From IMG/VR virus record IMGVR_UViG_3300043436_004480, positions 1 through 64,000 of that record: DNA of 64,000 nt; one strand, written 5' to 3'. The stretch comes from a virus. Of the stretch, positions 25,075 to 33,975 are shown one piece after another. Within the stretch, counting starts at the first letter, position 1. Every line of letters starts with the position of its first letter. Position numbers and translations under genes: made by a program. Below the pieces are notes generated by a model, which worked only from the letters and a program-made list of their open reading frames with translations, was not told the origin of the DNA and did not search any database.

Positions 25075-27092
25075 TAGAAAGTTACTTTTAAAACTCTTTC
25101 GAAGCTTCCTTTTACTCTAACAAAAATTTCATTTCTTTGAGTTTCAGAGAAACCTAAGCCTGATAATTGTTGTTGAGAAGGTTCTACTTTTAATTTTGAA
25201 CCTAAAACTTCAAATACCTTTCTGTTTTCATCAAATTCTTGTTTTAAGAATTCGTTGAAGAAAGGTCTTGGAGTTTCATCACAAATACAGTTTTCAAGCA
25301 CAAATATGTAGTGCTTGTTTCCTGTTGCTTGTCCCCAGTGGTTTGGAGAAAGCATTACGTTCTTAACTTTGACAAAGTTCTGAGTTTTAGTTCCCCACTT
25401 TTCAACTGATTTTGCAGCTGATTCTTTTGAGTTTAATGGAGAACTTATTGTAAACTTGCCATTTTTCAAGTTCACAACTGCAACTTGAACATTTTCATCG
25501 CCTTTTAAGTTTTTTGGGTACTCAAATTCATGTATGATACCATCAAACTCCACTTGCGCTTTAAATCCTCCTTTGCTGAGACTATGAGAAAAATTGTTAA
25601 CGTACAGATTATAGTTTCCGTCTTGCATTCTTGCTTTGTTAGACCAAACTATATTTTCTACTGCTATATCTTTTCCCGGGAATCTTATATCTACATCCAA
25701 ATTTCCTGACATTCCAGAAATTGATCTGTCACCACTTTTATTATACTGTCCGTAATAAATGTGAGTTCCGTTAGGTTCCTTTGCGTGAGCATCAAAATCT
25801 ATACTGTTTTTGCCATCATGATTCCATTCAATTGAAAATCTCAAAACACCTTCGACATTTCCGCCTGCACTCTTTACTCTCTCTTTCATAGAATCTGCAA
25901 TTGCATTTACATATGACCAAGAGAATAAATTATTCCATTTGAACAATGGTTTTGCATCTTTGTTTACTCCTGTGATAAGAGTAATCAAATTTGACAAGTG
26001 ATTGTTTTCTACAAGTAATTCAACTGAACTACTTGTTGGAAGTACATCTTTTATGAATTTCTCAATGGAAATTGTTTCTGCTTTTGAGAAAGATTTTGCA
26101 GAAACAGAAGATGTTGCGAGATCTGAAAATACGTCTTTTACGGTTGAACTTTTATCAACAAATAAAATATCGTTTATGTCCAGATCTGATTCTACTGCAA
26201 ATCTTCTTTCTAAAGAATCTTGCAATCCTAATTCAGTCAACTTTTCTTTCGCCTGTTCTACCATTTTTGGAGTAACTAGCGCAGTAGGTCTTTTGTAATT
26301 AGCTGGAGCCATAACTACTTCATATTTTGAAACGCAGGCATCCAAATCTAATACACCTTCTGACAAATCGACAAGCAATGTACCAATTGCGGCATTTCTT
26401 AATCTTGATATTGTAGGAGGAACCATACTTGCAGTTTTCATGCAGAAGTTTCTTTTTACTTCTACATCATCTGGAAGTTTTACAAACAATTCTTTTAAAC
26501 GAGAGAATTCTTTTACTAAATTCACAAATTCTGAACCACGATACAAGGAGTTTTGATTTGTCAATTCTACAACTGTTTGCAAAGCATCAGTAGTTATAGT
26601 TTCTAAACCTCTCTGCAAAACTTCGGCAGTAGTTCTGAACTCACCAACTTCACTTGCAACTGTGCCACCTCTAACTACATAAGTAGTTGGAAGTTTTAAG
26701 AAAAAGTGATTCCAATTTACGTCTTTGATCGGATCATAATTCTTATCTGTACCAAGTTTAACAAAATCATTAATGAATTTGCTACGAACTGGTAAAGAAT
26801 GAATATAGTCACGAATATTTTTTACAGATTGAAAATATTCATCTGTTTCTTCAAGTTCAATATCCCAAAGAGATAATTTCTTGTTGTTCTGAATTGCTAC
26901 AATTCCTGACCATTGTCTTAGGAAGGATTTGCAACAATTACAAGTGTTACCTTGACGAGTTTCTTCTGTGAAACCATCTAAGTATAAGTCCCAAATCTTA
27001 TCTTTGTCTATTTCAACAAAGAATAATGTGGAACCTGTCAGTAATACTTCAAACTGACTTTGGACTTTCTGTTTTAGTGCTAAAAAGCTCAT
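25074..27092 (-). CDS. Large accessory protein with YfaP/DUF2135-like domain, 672 aa
   Basis: The N-terminal part has a Cys pair (CNCCKSF) and long helices. At about residues 430-540 a beta-rich segment reads SIDFDAHAKEPNGTHIYYGQ, LDVDIRFPG, ENIVWSNKARMQDGNYNLYV. This resembles the YfaP/DUF2135 beta-sandwich (D-x-D/H-x-x-P-G-G-x-x-I-Y-Y). The cellular role is unknown. Its length and central place in the early block suggest an important function. Confidence 0.72.
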   Translation of the reverse strand: MSFLALKQKVQSQFEVLLTGSTLFFVEIDKDKIWDLYLDGFTEETRQGNTCNCCKSFLRQWSGIVAIQNNKKLSLWDIELEETDEYFQSVKNIRDYIHSLPVRSKFINDFVKLGTDKNYDPIKDVNWNHFFLKLPTTYVVRGGTVASEVGEFRTTAEVLQRGLETITTDALQTVVELTNQNSLYRGSEFVNLVKEFSRLKELFVKLPDDVEVKRNFCMKTASMVPPTISRLRNAAIGTLLVDLSEGVLDLDACVSKYEVVMAPANYKRPTALVTPKMVEQAKEKLTELGLQDSLERRFAVESDLDINDILFVDKSSTVKDVFSDLATSSVSAKSFSKAETISIEKFIKDVLPTSSSVELLVENNHLSNLITLITGVNKDAKPLFKWNNLFSWSYVNAIADSMKERVKSAGGNVEGVLRFSIEWNHDGKNSIDFDAHAKEPNGTHIYYGQYNKSGDRSISGMSGNLDVDIRFPGKDIAVENIVWSNKARMQDGNYNLYVNNFSHSLSKGGFKAQVEFDGIIHEFEYPKNLKGDENVQVAVVNLKNGKFTISSPLNSKESAAKSVEKWGTKTQNFVKVKNVMLSPNHWGQATGNKHYIFVLENCICDETPRPFFNEFLKQEFDENRKVFEVLGSKLKVEPSQQQLSGLGFSETQRNEIFVRVKGSFERVLKVTF

Positions 27093-27123
27093 TTTGAATT
27101 AATTTTAAAGGTAATACTTAATT

Positions 27124-27408
27124 TTACTCAATTAATTGAGGAGGTGGAGGTGACATATTCACTTTTATATTTGTGTAAGCAGTTTGTTTTGGTTTGCCAG
27201 TTGTAGAATCTAAATGCACATTGACTTCTATACTTACATGAAAATCTAATTTTCTAAGATCTTCGCAGACTTTGTTGATTACTGCGCCATTTGAAGATAT
27301 AATTGTGAATTTGAACTCCGACTGAACTATTTCAAAATGCTTAAAAACTGCAAGTTTGATGGTTTGAACTAGCAATCTTGTTTTATCAACATTTCTTGAA
27401 TAAAACAT
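27124..27408 (-). CDS. Hypothetical protein, 94 aa
   Basis: Mixed alpha/beta protein with a Pro-rich end (MSPPPPQLIE). Overlaps the next upstream gene by 1 bp. No family recognised. Confidence 0.65.
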   Translation of the reverse strand: MFYSRNVDKTRLLVQTIKLAVFKHFEIVQSEFKFTIISSNGAVINKVCEDLRKLDFHVSIEVNVHLDSTTGKPKQTAYTNIKVNMSPPPPQLIE

Positions 27409-27920
27409 CAGGTAAGTGCTTTTAAAAGTAAATTGTTACTTCCATCTCCATAAGTTTCATACAAAACTTTACTATCATAAACTCTGATAGAAGGTTTGAA
27501 ATCTTTTATAGAAAGGGAAGAGAATGTTGCTTTTCTTGTAGCTTTATCAAATTTTTCTAAAACTACAATATGAAATCCTCCAGTACAATAAGACATTGTT
27601 ACTTTGCCGTCTTCGTCAATTTCAGATATAACTAATTCTCTATCTGAAAAACGATTTCTGATTGCAAATACATCTCCTTCTTCTAATGAACTTGACGAAC
27701 TTGGATATGGAGGGAAGGTGCCGTCCGGTCTTATATTCTTTGCTTTTTCTGGGATATTTAACTTATCTATATCATAGGAATTTTCTAGATTTCGATAAAT
27801 ACCCAATAAATCTTTAGAAGTTAACAATTCTTTGAATTTTGCTGATCTTTTGATTGCATAACTCAAACAAGTTTCATTCTTCTCGATTATTACTTTTTGT
27901 AATACTGATTGAGTTTCCAT
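27408..27920 (-). CDS. Hypothetical protein, 170 aa
   Basis: Helical N-terminus followed by a beta-rich half (GDVFAIRNRFSDRELVISEIDEDGKVTMSY), perhaps a small beta-barrel. The codons for NIPEKAKNI include an exact copy of the dispersed 11-mer. Not recognised. Confidence 0.7.
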   Translation of the reverse strand: METQSVLQKVIIEKNETCLSYAIKRSAKFKELLTSKDLLGIYRNLENSYDIDKLNIPEKAKNIRPDGTFPPYPSSSSSLEEGDVFAIRNRFSDRELVISEIDEDGKVTMSYCTGGFHIVVLEKFDKATRKATFSSLSIKDFKPSIRVYDSKVLYETYGDGSNNLLLKALT

Positions 27921-28171
27921 TATTTAGGTTTTAAGAATGAAAAAAATCCTTTTTTCTTTTTTTCAGGTGTTTTTCCTGTCAAAGAGTAAATGTGTGTTTG
28001 TATTGCATCTTCATAGGTCTTTTGAAATGTTTCTAATGTTTTAGATTCCATTATTAACTGTCCGTTTTTATAGAAATTAATTGTTCTGGAATCAAAGTCT
28101 ATGCAATATTTACCTTCTGGCGTAACGTGCCATTTACGATGTTTGTTTTTTCTGTCGTCTGAAAATTTCAC
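27920..28171 (-). CDS. Hypothetical basic protein, 83 aa
   Basis: Basic protein ending in KTPEKKKKGFFSFLKPK, a tail of a kind that can contact membranes or nucleic acid. The 1-bp overlap with the 170-residue gene indicates coupling. Function unknown. Confidence 0.65.
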   Translation of the reverse strand: MKFSDDRKNKHRKWHVTPEGKYCIDFDSRTINFYKNGQLIMESKTLETFQKTYEDAIQTHIYSLTGKTPEKKKKGFFSFLKPK

Positions 28172-28182
28172 GATTGAAAGTT

Positions 28183-28701
28183 TTAAATTTTAAAATCAGT
28201 TTGTGTAGAAATATAATTGTACACTTCTGCGTTCCATCTTGCATCTGCTAATGCGTTATGGTCTCCTGATACTTGTTTAGGAAGATCACGTTTGTTAATC
28301 TTATGAAGATCCAAAAGAAATTTTAAATCTCTTGTGTACATAGGAAATTGTTTTGGCAAATCTACCATCTGTCCAAACAATCCGCAAAACATAACCCAAT
28401 CGTAATTACCATAATAAGTATAAAATTGGTATTCTTCATGATCTTGGATAATTTGCTGATAAACAAAAGAAGTTATTTTATCTTTTGCATCTTCAACTTT
28501 TATCAAATGTTCTCCATTTCCTTTTGCCCAAGACATTTTTGGCAGAACATTCTTTTTTACAAAATCATTCTGATATGCTTCTGGACAAGGAGGAAATTCA
28601 AGATATAAAGATTTATCATTTTGTAGGTTTATTAATCCTATTGATAAAGGAATAATATTTGAGCCAACTGCTACAAATTCAGTATCAAAAGTAAATTTCA
28701 T
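28183..28701 (-). CDS. DEDDh 3'-5' exonuclease (Rv2179c-like), 172 aa
   Basis: Exo I is FDTEF (residues 4-8), Exo II lies in YYGNYDWVMFCGLFG, and Exo III is DHNALADARWNAEV with His and Asp four apart. This is the DEDDh fold; the entry FTFDTEF and compact length match the Rv2179c-like 3'-5' exoribonuclease family known from mycobacteria and phages. It probably trims RNA, which is of interest beside the structured RNA genes at 35-41 kb. DNA as substrate is not excluded. Confidence 0.72.
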   Translation of the reverse strand: MKFTFDTEFVAVGSNIIPLSIGLINLQNDKSLYLEFPPCPEAYQNDFVKKNVLPKMSWAKGNGEHLIKVEDAKDKITSFVYQQIIQDHEEYQFYTYYGNYDWVMFCGLFGQMVDLPKQFPMYTRDLKFLLDLHKINKRDLPKQVSGDHNALADARWNAEVYNYISTQTDFKI

Positions 28702-28719
28702 GGCTGTAATTCTGCTGGT

Positions 28720-28896
28720 TTAGGTCTGATGGAATTTGTTATTACCGTTGATTATATCCAAATCTTTTGGATAAATGTTCCAATCTGGAACGGTTGCATA
28801 CAAATAAGAAGATCCTGTTACCAGAATCTTCTTGTCAGGTCTTTGCGCTATTTGATAGAGAACGTGTCTGAACTCTTCTGTAAATTGTTTTTGCAT
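28720..28896 (-). CDS. Small hypothetical protein, 58 aa (nucleotidyltransferase-like fragment?)
   Basis: I use the internal ATG (MQKQFTEEFRHVL), 4 bp after the upstream stop. KILVTGSSYLYA followed by DLDII recalls the GS...DxD entry of nucleotidyltransferases, but the frame stops soon after. It may be a remnant or a chance resemblance. Confidence 0.5.
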   Translation of the reverse strand: MQKQFTEEFRHVLYQIAQRPDKKILVTGSSYLYATVPDWNIYPKDLDIINGNNKFHQT

Positions 28897-28900
28897 AATT

Positions 28901-29746
28901 TTAAGCAAATAAAAGCGGAAAATCAGACTTGTTTGAATTACAAAAATCAACGAGAGTTTTTAAATGCTCGTCCATTTTGTCGGTGTTGTAAAATTCTGTT
29001 TCTAGATCTGAATTCTGCTCCAGAAGATAATCTTTCAGAGCATCTGAAATACAATATAAATGCCAACGATCTTCTAAGAAGTTTTTAACCTTTTTCAAAC
29101 CTATAAGTTTTAAAAACGGTCGTGTTTGATTATTTGTACCAGCAATTTTTAATCCTTGTTCAACAACAGTTCTTACTGATTCAAAACTAGGAACCCATTC
29201 GATTTCTTTTTTAAAATTTAATAAGTCACGAAAAGTTGTACACTTATTTCCAATTTCGTCAACTTCTCTTACAAATGAATTATCCCAAATTAATTCAGGA
29301 ATATTTTCTCCTCTTCTAAGAGTATCAAGTTCTGAATCCCAAATTGCAATCTTGTAGATATTTGGTAAACTTGGCAAACTTTCGAGATATTGTTTTTCTT
29401 CTGGATAGGCAGCAATAAACGCTTCCTTTTGAAAATCTTCTGCTACACTAAACATCAAAGCCATGTGTAGATAATAAAGAAAAACTGCATCTTGTACTGA
29501 AAGTATAACCAACTGTCCAGATACAAAAGCTTCTAGCTTTTCTTTAAGCAAATTTTTAATAAAAAGTATTTGCTTCTGACCTACTTTTGATTCTAAGTCG
29601 GATGCACTTTCTATGTTGCCGAAATATCTCTGTCTTATCAAAGAAGCTTCTGGAGCAAGACTGTCTAATCCGATTAGAACAACAAATGCTTGAAGGTTAT
29701 TTGTGTCTATAAATGCACAAACTTTTTCGTTTGGGGTATTACTCAT
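28901..29746 (-). CDS. Hypothetical protein, 281 aa
   Basis: Helical protein with no recognised motif, GTNNQTRPFLKLIGLKKVKN in the middle and an acidic C-terminus. Start overlaps the upstream stop by 4 bp. Probably cytoplasmic. Confidence 0.72.
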   Translation of the reverse strand: MSNTPNEKVCAFIDTNNLQAFVVLIGLDSLAPEASLIRQRYFGNIESASDLESKVGQKQILFIKNLLKEKLEAFVSGQLVILSVQDAVFLYYLHMALMFSVAEDFQKEAFIAAYPEEKQYLESLPSLPNIYKIAIWDSELDTLRRGENIPELIWDNSFVREVDEIGNKCTTFRDLLNFKKEIEWVPSFESVRTVVEQGLKIAGTNNQTRPFLKLIGLKKVKNFLEDRWHLYCISDALKDYLLEQNSDLETEFYNTDKMDEHLKTLVDFCNSNKSDFPLLFA

Positions 29747-30021
29747 AGTGATTTTAGTTTTAGAATTACAGGTTCTCCGAAATCTTGAGTCATTCGTTTT
29801 TCGATGACTGAAATGATTTCTTCTTTTGCTTTTTGCATTGATGAATACTGCTCATCAAGAACATCATCACCTCCTGCAAGTACAGTAGTCATGTAAACTA
29901 ATTCTATTTCTTTGTTTGGCATTTTTGCAGGTATTGTGTTGATTTCGCAATGAAATCCGCAAAATGCTAATACGAAACTACTGTCAGTTTCCAAGTCTGG
30001 CGTTAATTCTTTCTGGATCAT
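29743..30021 (-). CDS. Hypothetical protein, 92 aa
   Basis: Beta-rich first half (SFVLAFCGFHCEINTI) and helical second half. Coupled by 4-bp overlaps to both neighbours. Unknown. Confidence 0.65.
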   Translation of the reverse strand: MIQKELTPDLETDSSFVLAFCGFHCEINTIPAKMPNKEIELVYMTTVLAGGDDVLDEQYSSMQKAKEEIISVIEKRMTQDFGEPVILKLKSL

Positions 30022-30296
30022 AAGTTTTCTTTAAATCTTGTATAAGGTAACCAACAATCAAAAGGATCTCCACAAAATGTGTAATATCCTTCTGAATATT
30101 TTGATGCGAGAAATATGCAGGGTTCTGCTTTAGTTTCAAATACAGAATGAAAAACTACAATTTCTTGTCGTTCTTCAGGAAGTTCTTCAGTAAACTTCTT
30201 AATTCTTAATTTGTTGTAAGCAGTTTCTACGCCTTTGTTAAAAGCGTGCCACATTGCAGTTCCTTCTAAATAAGGATTTATAACTTCAATGTTCAT
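30018..30296 (-). CDS. DUF551-like paralogue 4, 92 aa
   Basis: Shares with the 22-23 kb cluster the NPY start, a helix (AFNKGVETAYNKLR), KKFTEELPEERQEIVVF and a terminal CWLPYTRF. It is a separate, more diverged copy 7 kb away, indicating repeated duplication or transfer. Confidence 0.65.
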   Translation of the reverse strand: MNIEVINPYLEGTAMWHAFNKGVETAYNKLRIKKFTEELPEERQEIVVFHSVFETKAEPCIFLASKYSEGYYTFCGDPFDCWLPYTRFKENL

Positions 30297-30433
30297 CTTC
30301 TTTTGCGTTTAGAACCTTTCTGATAAATAGGTTGTTCTTTTGGTTTTTGTTTGTAAGGCATGTAAGTAGTAAATTCTCTTATTAATTTTTGAGTTCTTTC
30401 TACTTCATGTCTTAATATTTCTGGCTGTTCCAC
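30293..30433 (-). CDS. Small basic protein with GTG start, 46 aa
   Basis: The frame starts at a GTG inside TAGTG, overlapping the stop of the zinc-ribbon gene, and ends in ATGA shared with the next gene's ATG. Both overlaps argue for a real coupled gene. Sequence: EQPEILRHEVERTQKLIREF, then a basic tail ending KGSKRKRR. Possibly RNA- or DNA-binding. Confidence 0.6.
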   Translation of the reverse strand: MEQPEILRHEVERTQKLIREFTTYMPYKQKPKEQPIYQKGSKRKRR

Positions 30434-30624
30434 TATTCTGATATTTTTCTTGTTGTAAAAACTACTTCTGAAACTTGTGCAGTAACTCGGTATTCTTTAC
30501 CACACTTTTTACAAGTGTCATTTAAGAAATGATCGGTATTGGCTAAAACTTCCAGCCAGCCACACCTTTTGTTTTCTTCTCCACAATGAGGACAAATAGG
30601 ATATTCTGTTTTTTCAGTTGTCAT
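30433..30624 (-). CDS. Zinc-ribbon protein, 63 aa
   Basis: CPHCGEENKRC at residues 10-20 and CKKCGKEY at 38-45 form a four-cysteine zinc ribbon. Such small phage proteins often bind nucleic acids or RNA polymerase. The start has the AAAATT-ATG context. No partner is shown by sequence. Confidence 0.7.
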   Translation of the reverse strand: MTTEKTEYPICPHCGEENKRCGWLEVLANTDHFLNDTCKKCGKEYRVTAQVSEVVFTTRKISE

Positions 30625-30628
30625 AATT

Positions 30629-30841
30629 TTAAGGTTTTACGTGCGGAAGTTGTGAATCAAGAATTGCTATTCTTATTTCACCATCTTTAAACTTTTGAAG
30701 ATGTTCATGCAATATCCATCTTCTTCTTCTCATTCCTTTTTCCCTATTCTTTTTCAAGATATAGGTATCAAAATACAAAGTTCTCTGCGATGCTTTACGA
30801 ATTTGATCTTCGTTAAGCCAAGTGTATCCTACTGGTAACAT
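30629..30841 (-). CDS. Hypothetical basic protein, 70 aa
   Basis: Basic, with KKNREKGMRRRRWILHEHL in the middle. Could bind nucleic acid. Neighbour of the zinc-ribbon gene. Unrecognised. Confidence 0.62.
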   Translation of the reverse strand: MLPVGYTWLNEDQIRKASQRTLYFDTYILKKNREKGMRRRRWILHEHLQKFKDGEIRIAILDSQLPHVKP

Positions 30842-30842
30842 T

Positions 30843-31424
30843 TTATTTATCTGGATTATCTACAACTTTGAATTTTAATACTCCTGAATCCATTTTTTCT
30901 TTTCTAATAGAAAATATATTGAATCCAAGAGTTTGCGCTCTCCAAGATGCCATATTTACAGTTTCAACTTTTTTTGAACCTATATTTCTGAATGTATCTT
31001 GAATAATATCTGGATAATACTCCAGAACTCTTCCATTTTTTGCAGAAGTATCAAAAACTAATAGTATTTTATCTTTTTCTGGCATCGGTATTTTCTCAAA
31101 AGTCAAAGTTTCCCAAGTTTCATGAAAAACACCGTAAGTCACTAATACTTTTTCTGAACTCTTTAGACAAAATAAAGATTTTTCAAATTGCCAACCTTCT
31201 CCTTCATTTCCAAACAAGTTTGAAAACAAATAGAAATGCTCAGGAAAATAACTATATCTAACCAAATTCAAGTCCAAATGAACTTTTTTTAGATATATAA
31301 GTTCTTCCCCAGAAAAAGTAAGAATCCTTTCACCGGGCGAAAGCATTTTCTTCTCAACCAGAGTTTCTATTTCAGTAGCTTTACTAAAATCGTAAGAAGC
31401 TTGAATTATTTGTTGTCTTGTCAT
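30843..31424 (-). CDS. Hypothetical protein, 193 aa
   Basis: Mixed alpha/beta with LTFSGEEL encoded across an exact copy of the dispersed 11-mer on the opposite strand. Contains no recognised motif. Begins in a TAAAATT-ATG context and abuts the 117-residue gene upstream. Confidence 0.7.
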   Translation of the reverse strand: MTRQQIIQASYDFSKATEIETLVEKKMLSPGERILTFSGEELIYLKKVHLDLNLVRYSYFPEHFYLFSNLFGNEGEGWQFEKSLFCLKSSEKVLVTYGVFHETWETLTFEKIPMPEKDKILLVFDTSAKNGRVLEYYPDIIQDTFRNIGSKKVETVNMASWRAQTLGFNIFSIRKEKMDSGVLKFKVVDNPDK

Positions 31425-31428
31425 AATT

Positions 31429-31782
31429 TTAGAATTTTAATTTATGAATTTCGTTAAATCCTTCTACTTTGTATTCAAGAAGAATACTACAAATTTGTGA
31501 AGTATCATACTTTTCAAACAATTCTTCAGATTTACAATTAAGTAATTCGCAAGCAACTGTTTTAAATTCTTTAAATTCTTCTAACTCATGTCCTTGTTTA
31601 TGACATTCATTAGCAATCTCTACTAATCCTCTACAACCTGTCCATGCAAATTTTGAAGATTTAATTTTTGAGTCAGAAGGGATTAAATTTTCAAGAACTT
31701 TTTCCCAATCTTTTGGATGCATGGCTTTTAATTTGTCAAGACCATTTGCCATTTGTTTTACTAATGATTCCAAGTTTTCCAT
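31429..31782 (-). CDS. Hypothetical helical protein, 117 aa
   Basis: All-helical, with two cysteine pairs (VACELLNC, QICSILL). First gene after a terminator, with a TTTAAAATT-ATG start. Function unknown. Confidence 0.7.
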   Translation of the reverse strand: MENLESLVKQMANGLDKLKAMHPKDWEKVLENLIPSDSKIKSSKFAWTGCRGLVEIANECHKQGHELEEFKEFKTVACELLNCKSEELFEKYDTSQICSILLEYKVEGFNEIHKLKF

Positions 31783-31803
31783 AATTTTAAAGTTTGAAGT
31801 GAA

Positions 31804-31837
31804 TAAAAAACAGGCTCCTAAAAGAAGCCTGCTTTTA
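31804..31837 (-). terminator. Rho-independent terminator
   Basis: CAGGCT and AGCCTG form the stem on the - strand, followed by TTTTTT. It separates the 197-residue gene unit from the 117-residue gene. Confidence 0.8.
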
Positions 31838-31886
31838 AACTACCTATTAAATACACCAAATTTGTATTAACCAAAATACAAAGTCT

Positions 31887-32480
31887 TTATTTCTCTAATG
31901 CACAATGATCGAGAAACAACAAGAAATCTTCAGAAATAGACTTTTCTTCATTATTTACAAATTTACATTTAAAAATGTAAATGTGATCGTGGATTAAAGA
32001 AACCAAAGTTAATTCTAAGTTATCTTCAAGAATGTTTTCCGCTTTAACTATTTCTCTATAAAAGAAAGGGTTTTTGCAAAGTTTCTCAATGTGATAATGT
32101 TTTAGAATTGAAACTGATAGAGGATTATATCTTGAGTGATATTCTATTGTTATTGGATTTCCAGGATTTCTATTATACGTACTAAAGAAATACCATTCTT
32201 TGTCTGCACTCCTATTTCCTGAAAAATAGTTGTTTAAAACCTGATAATATTCAGGGTTTATTAAAGTTCCTTCCAAGTTGTAAGTTTTCTGTGCTTTCAG
32301 GTAGATTATATCGTCTACTTCAAACTTCTTTTTGAATTCGGAAATTTTGTTTCTGAAATGATTAGTAGAAAATACTTTTTCCTTAGGATTCAAATTTACA
32401 AATCCGAAGAGAAAGAAAGGAATTGCCAACAATATGCAAATCCCTTGAGTGCTAAATTCAATGAGTGTTTGTGAGTTCAT
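31887..32480 (-). CDS. Membrane-anchored hypothetical protein, 197 aa
   Basis: I use the ATG at 32480 (MNSQTLIEFSTQG); a longer frame runs through the 34-residue gene and has unlikely composition. One hydrophobic segment (GICILLAIPFFLFGFVNL) is followed by a soluble, aromatic-rich domain. A membrane-bound early protein of unknown role. Confidence 0.65.
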   Translation of the reverse strand: MNSQTLIEFSTQGICILLAIPFFLFGFVNLNPKEKVFSTNHFRNKISEFKKKFEVDDIIYLKAQKTYNLEGTLINPEYYQVLNNYFSGNRSADKEWYFFSTYNRNPGNPITIEYHSRYNPLSVSILKHYHIEKLCKNPFFYREIVKAENILEDNLELTLVSLIHDHIYIFKCKFVNNEEKSISEDFLLFLDHCALEK

Positions 32481-32494
32481 TTTTGAGTGTGGTT

Positions 32495-32599
32495 TTATAA
32501 GAAAGTTACTAATGCAACTATTACGCAAGCTGCAAGTGCAAATCCTATTATAAAGATTGACATTTTGTTTTGTCTGATAATTTTTTTTGTGAGTTTCAT
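32495..32599 (-). CDS. Single-span membrane peptide, 34 aa
   Basis: MKLTKKIIRQNKMS is followed by a 20-residue hydrophobic segment (IFIIGFALAACVIVALVTFL) to the end. Positive N-terminus and C-terminal membrane helix are typical of tiny phage membrane proteins. It ends 14 bp before the next gene. Confidence 0.55.
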   Translation of the reverse strand: MKLTKKIIRQNKMSIFIIGFALAACVIVALVTFL

Positions 32600-32731
32600 T
32601 TTGTTGCTGTTTGAGGTTGAAAGTAGAACTCCTATCTTTAACGAAAAAGAATATAAATGCAGGAGGACACATTTATACAAAAGCAAATCTAATGCAGACC
32701 AGCGTTCAGATTTCTTTTTAGGAGTTTTTAA

Positions 32732-33877
32732 TTAAGATACTAACATGTAATATCCATATTGGTAAGGTTTTACATCTAAAAACAATGTAGTCAAAGGATC
32801 TTGAAAACTAAGATCAAAATCTTTAGAACTTATACCTTTTTTAGAATCTTCTGAATTCAAACTCAAAAGAACTGCGTTTTTGAATGGCTCTTTGAATATA
32901 GCATCTGCTATTTCAAGAAGAACATCAAAATATCTTTCTGGATCGGAATTCCAAATTGTAGGATTTTTTAAAACTTGTAAACAATAGCCATTAGAAAAAA
33001 TAAATTCTTCTGCTTCATACAAATTCAGTTTCTGAGTGACTATATCTCCCTGATTTACTAAATCAGAATTAATAGCTTTTCCTATGTAGAAAAACTCAAT
33101 TTGCTTCTTTTTGTTTTCCATCAAGGCTGCAAATATTTCTAAATAGGATTTGTGAGTTACTAAATCTTGTATGGATCTAATAGACAGATCAGAAAACAAC
33201 ATTCTTGTTTTTTCTGGGCATAAACTTGCTATTTCAATTAAATAACTTCTCAATAAGTCAAAATTCATTCTTGACTCAGAAAAAAGATGACTTCTTTCTG
33301 GATCTACTATTTCCAAAAGAAGTTTATAGCTATCTGTCGCTTGTAAATCGGAATCTTTAGTAAAAGAATTTGTTAATTCTTTATCTTCTCCACTAACAAG
33401 TAATTTTTTTAACAGTTGTTCTGGAGAAACATTCTCAATAGGAGAAACTTTCTTTTTGAAATCTAAATAAGAAACAAAAGAATTTTTAACCGCTTCTTCT
33501 AAGTTATTCCCTAAAGAGTGACTTCGTCTTCTAGAAATTTCTTCTATTTTTTTATTGAAAACAAATTCGTCTTCTTTTTCGTAAGAAACTAGAAGAATAG
33601 ATAATTCTTCATCATGTTCTTTTCTTTGATTGTTTACCAAATTAGAAAGAGCTTGGTTATCAGTTAACAATACATTAACTTGTTTATGTTGTATCTCAAA
33701 CTGTAACTTGAAATGCTCTTTTTCTATTGCTAGTTCTGCGTTACTCAAATTTAAACTTTCTATATCTGCTGCCATTTTTCCACGAATTGGATCATGTCTA
33801 ATCTGATACCAAAGAATGGTAATTCCAACTGAGTATGCAAGTAGCAATATTACTACAAATAATAATTGTTGTGTCAT
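32732..33877 (-). CDS. Membrane-anchored coiled-coil protein, 381 aa
   Basis: An N-terminal membrane helix (LLFVVILLLAYSVGITILW) is followed by a coiled coil at about residues 40-110 (LAIEKEHFKLQFEIQHK) and a helical C-terminal domain. The shape suits an inner-membrane protein reaching into the cytoplasm or periplasm. It could be lysis or exclusion related; unrecognised. Confidence 0.72.
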   Translation of the reverse strand: MTQQLLFVVILLLAYSVGITILWYQIRHDPIRGKMAADIESLNLSNAELAIEKEHFKLQFEIQHKQVNVLLTDNQALSNLVNNQRKEHDEELSILLVSYEKEDEFVFNKKIEEISRRRSHSLGNNLEEAVKNSFVSYLDFKKKVSPIENVSPEQLLKKLLVSGEDKELTNSFTKDSDLQATDSYKLLLEIVDPERSHLFSESRMNFDLLRSYLIEIASLCPEKTRMLFSDLSIRSIQDLVTHKSYLEIFAALMENKKKQIEFFYIGKAINSDLVNQGDIVTQKLNLYEAEEFIFSNGYCLQVLKNPTIWNSDPERYFDVLLEIADAIFKEPFKNAVLLSLNSEDSKKGISSKDFDLSFQDPLTTLFLDVKPYQYGYYMLVS

Positions 33878-33923
33878 AACTATTTAAGTTTTTTTTTGAC
33901 GTTAGAGATAATTTTAAAGAAAT

Positions 33924-33948
33924 AAACTGGCATTAAAAATGCCAGTCT
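33924..33948 (-). terminator. Hairpin, possible weak terminator
   Basis: CTGGCAT and ATGCCAG pair in a perfect 7-bp stem with loop TTTTA on the - strand. The following TTTATTTC is only a weak T-run, so termination is uncertain. Confidence 0.45.
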
Positions 33949-33975
33949 ATTTTCCGAAAAAAAAGCATATGGTCA

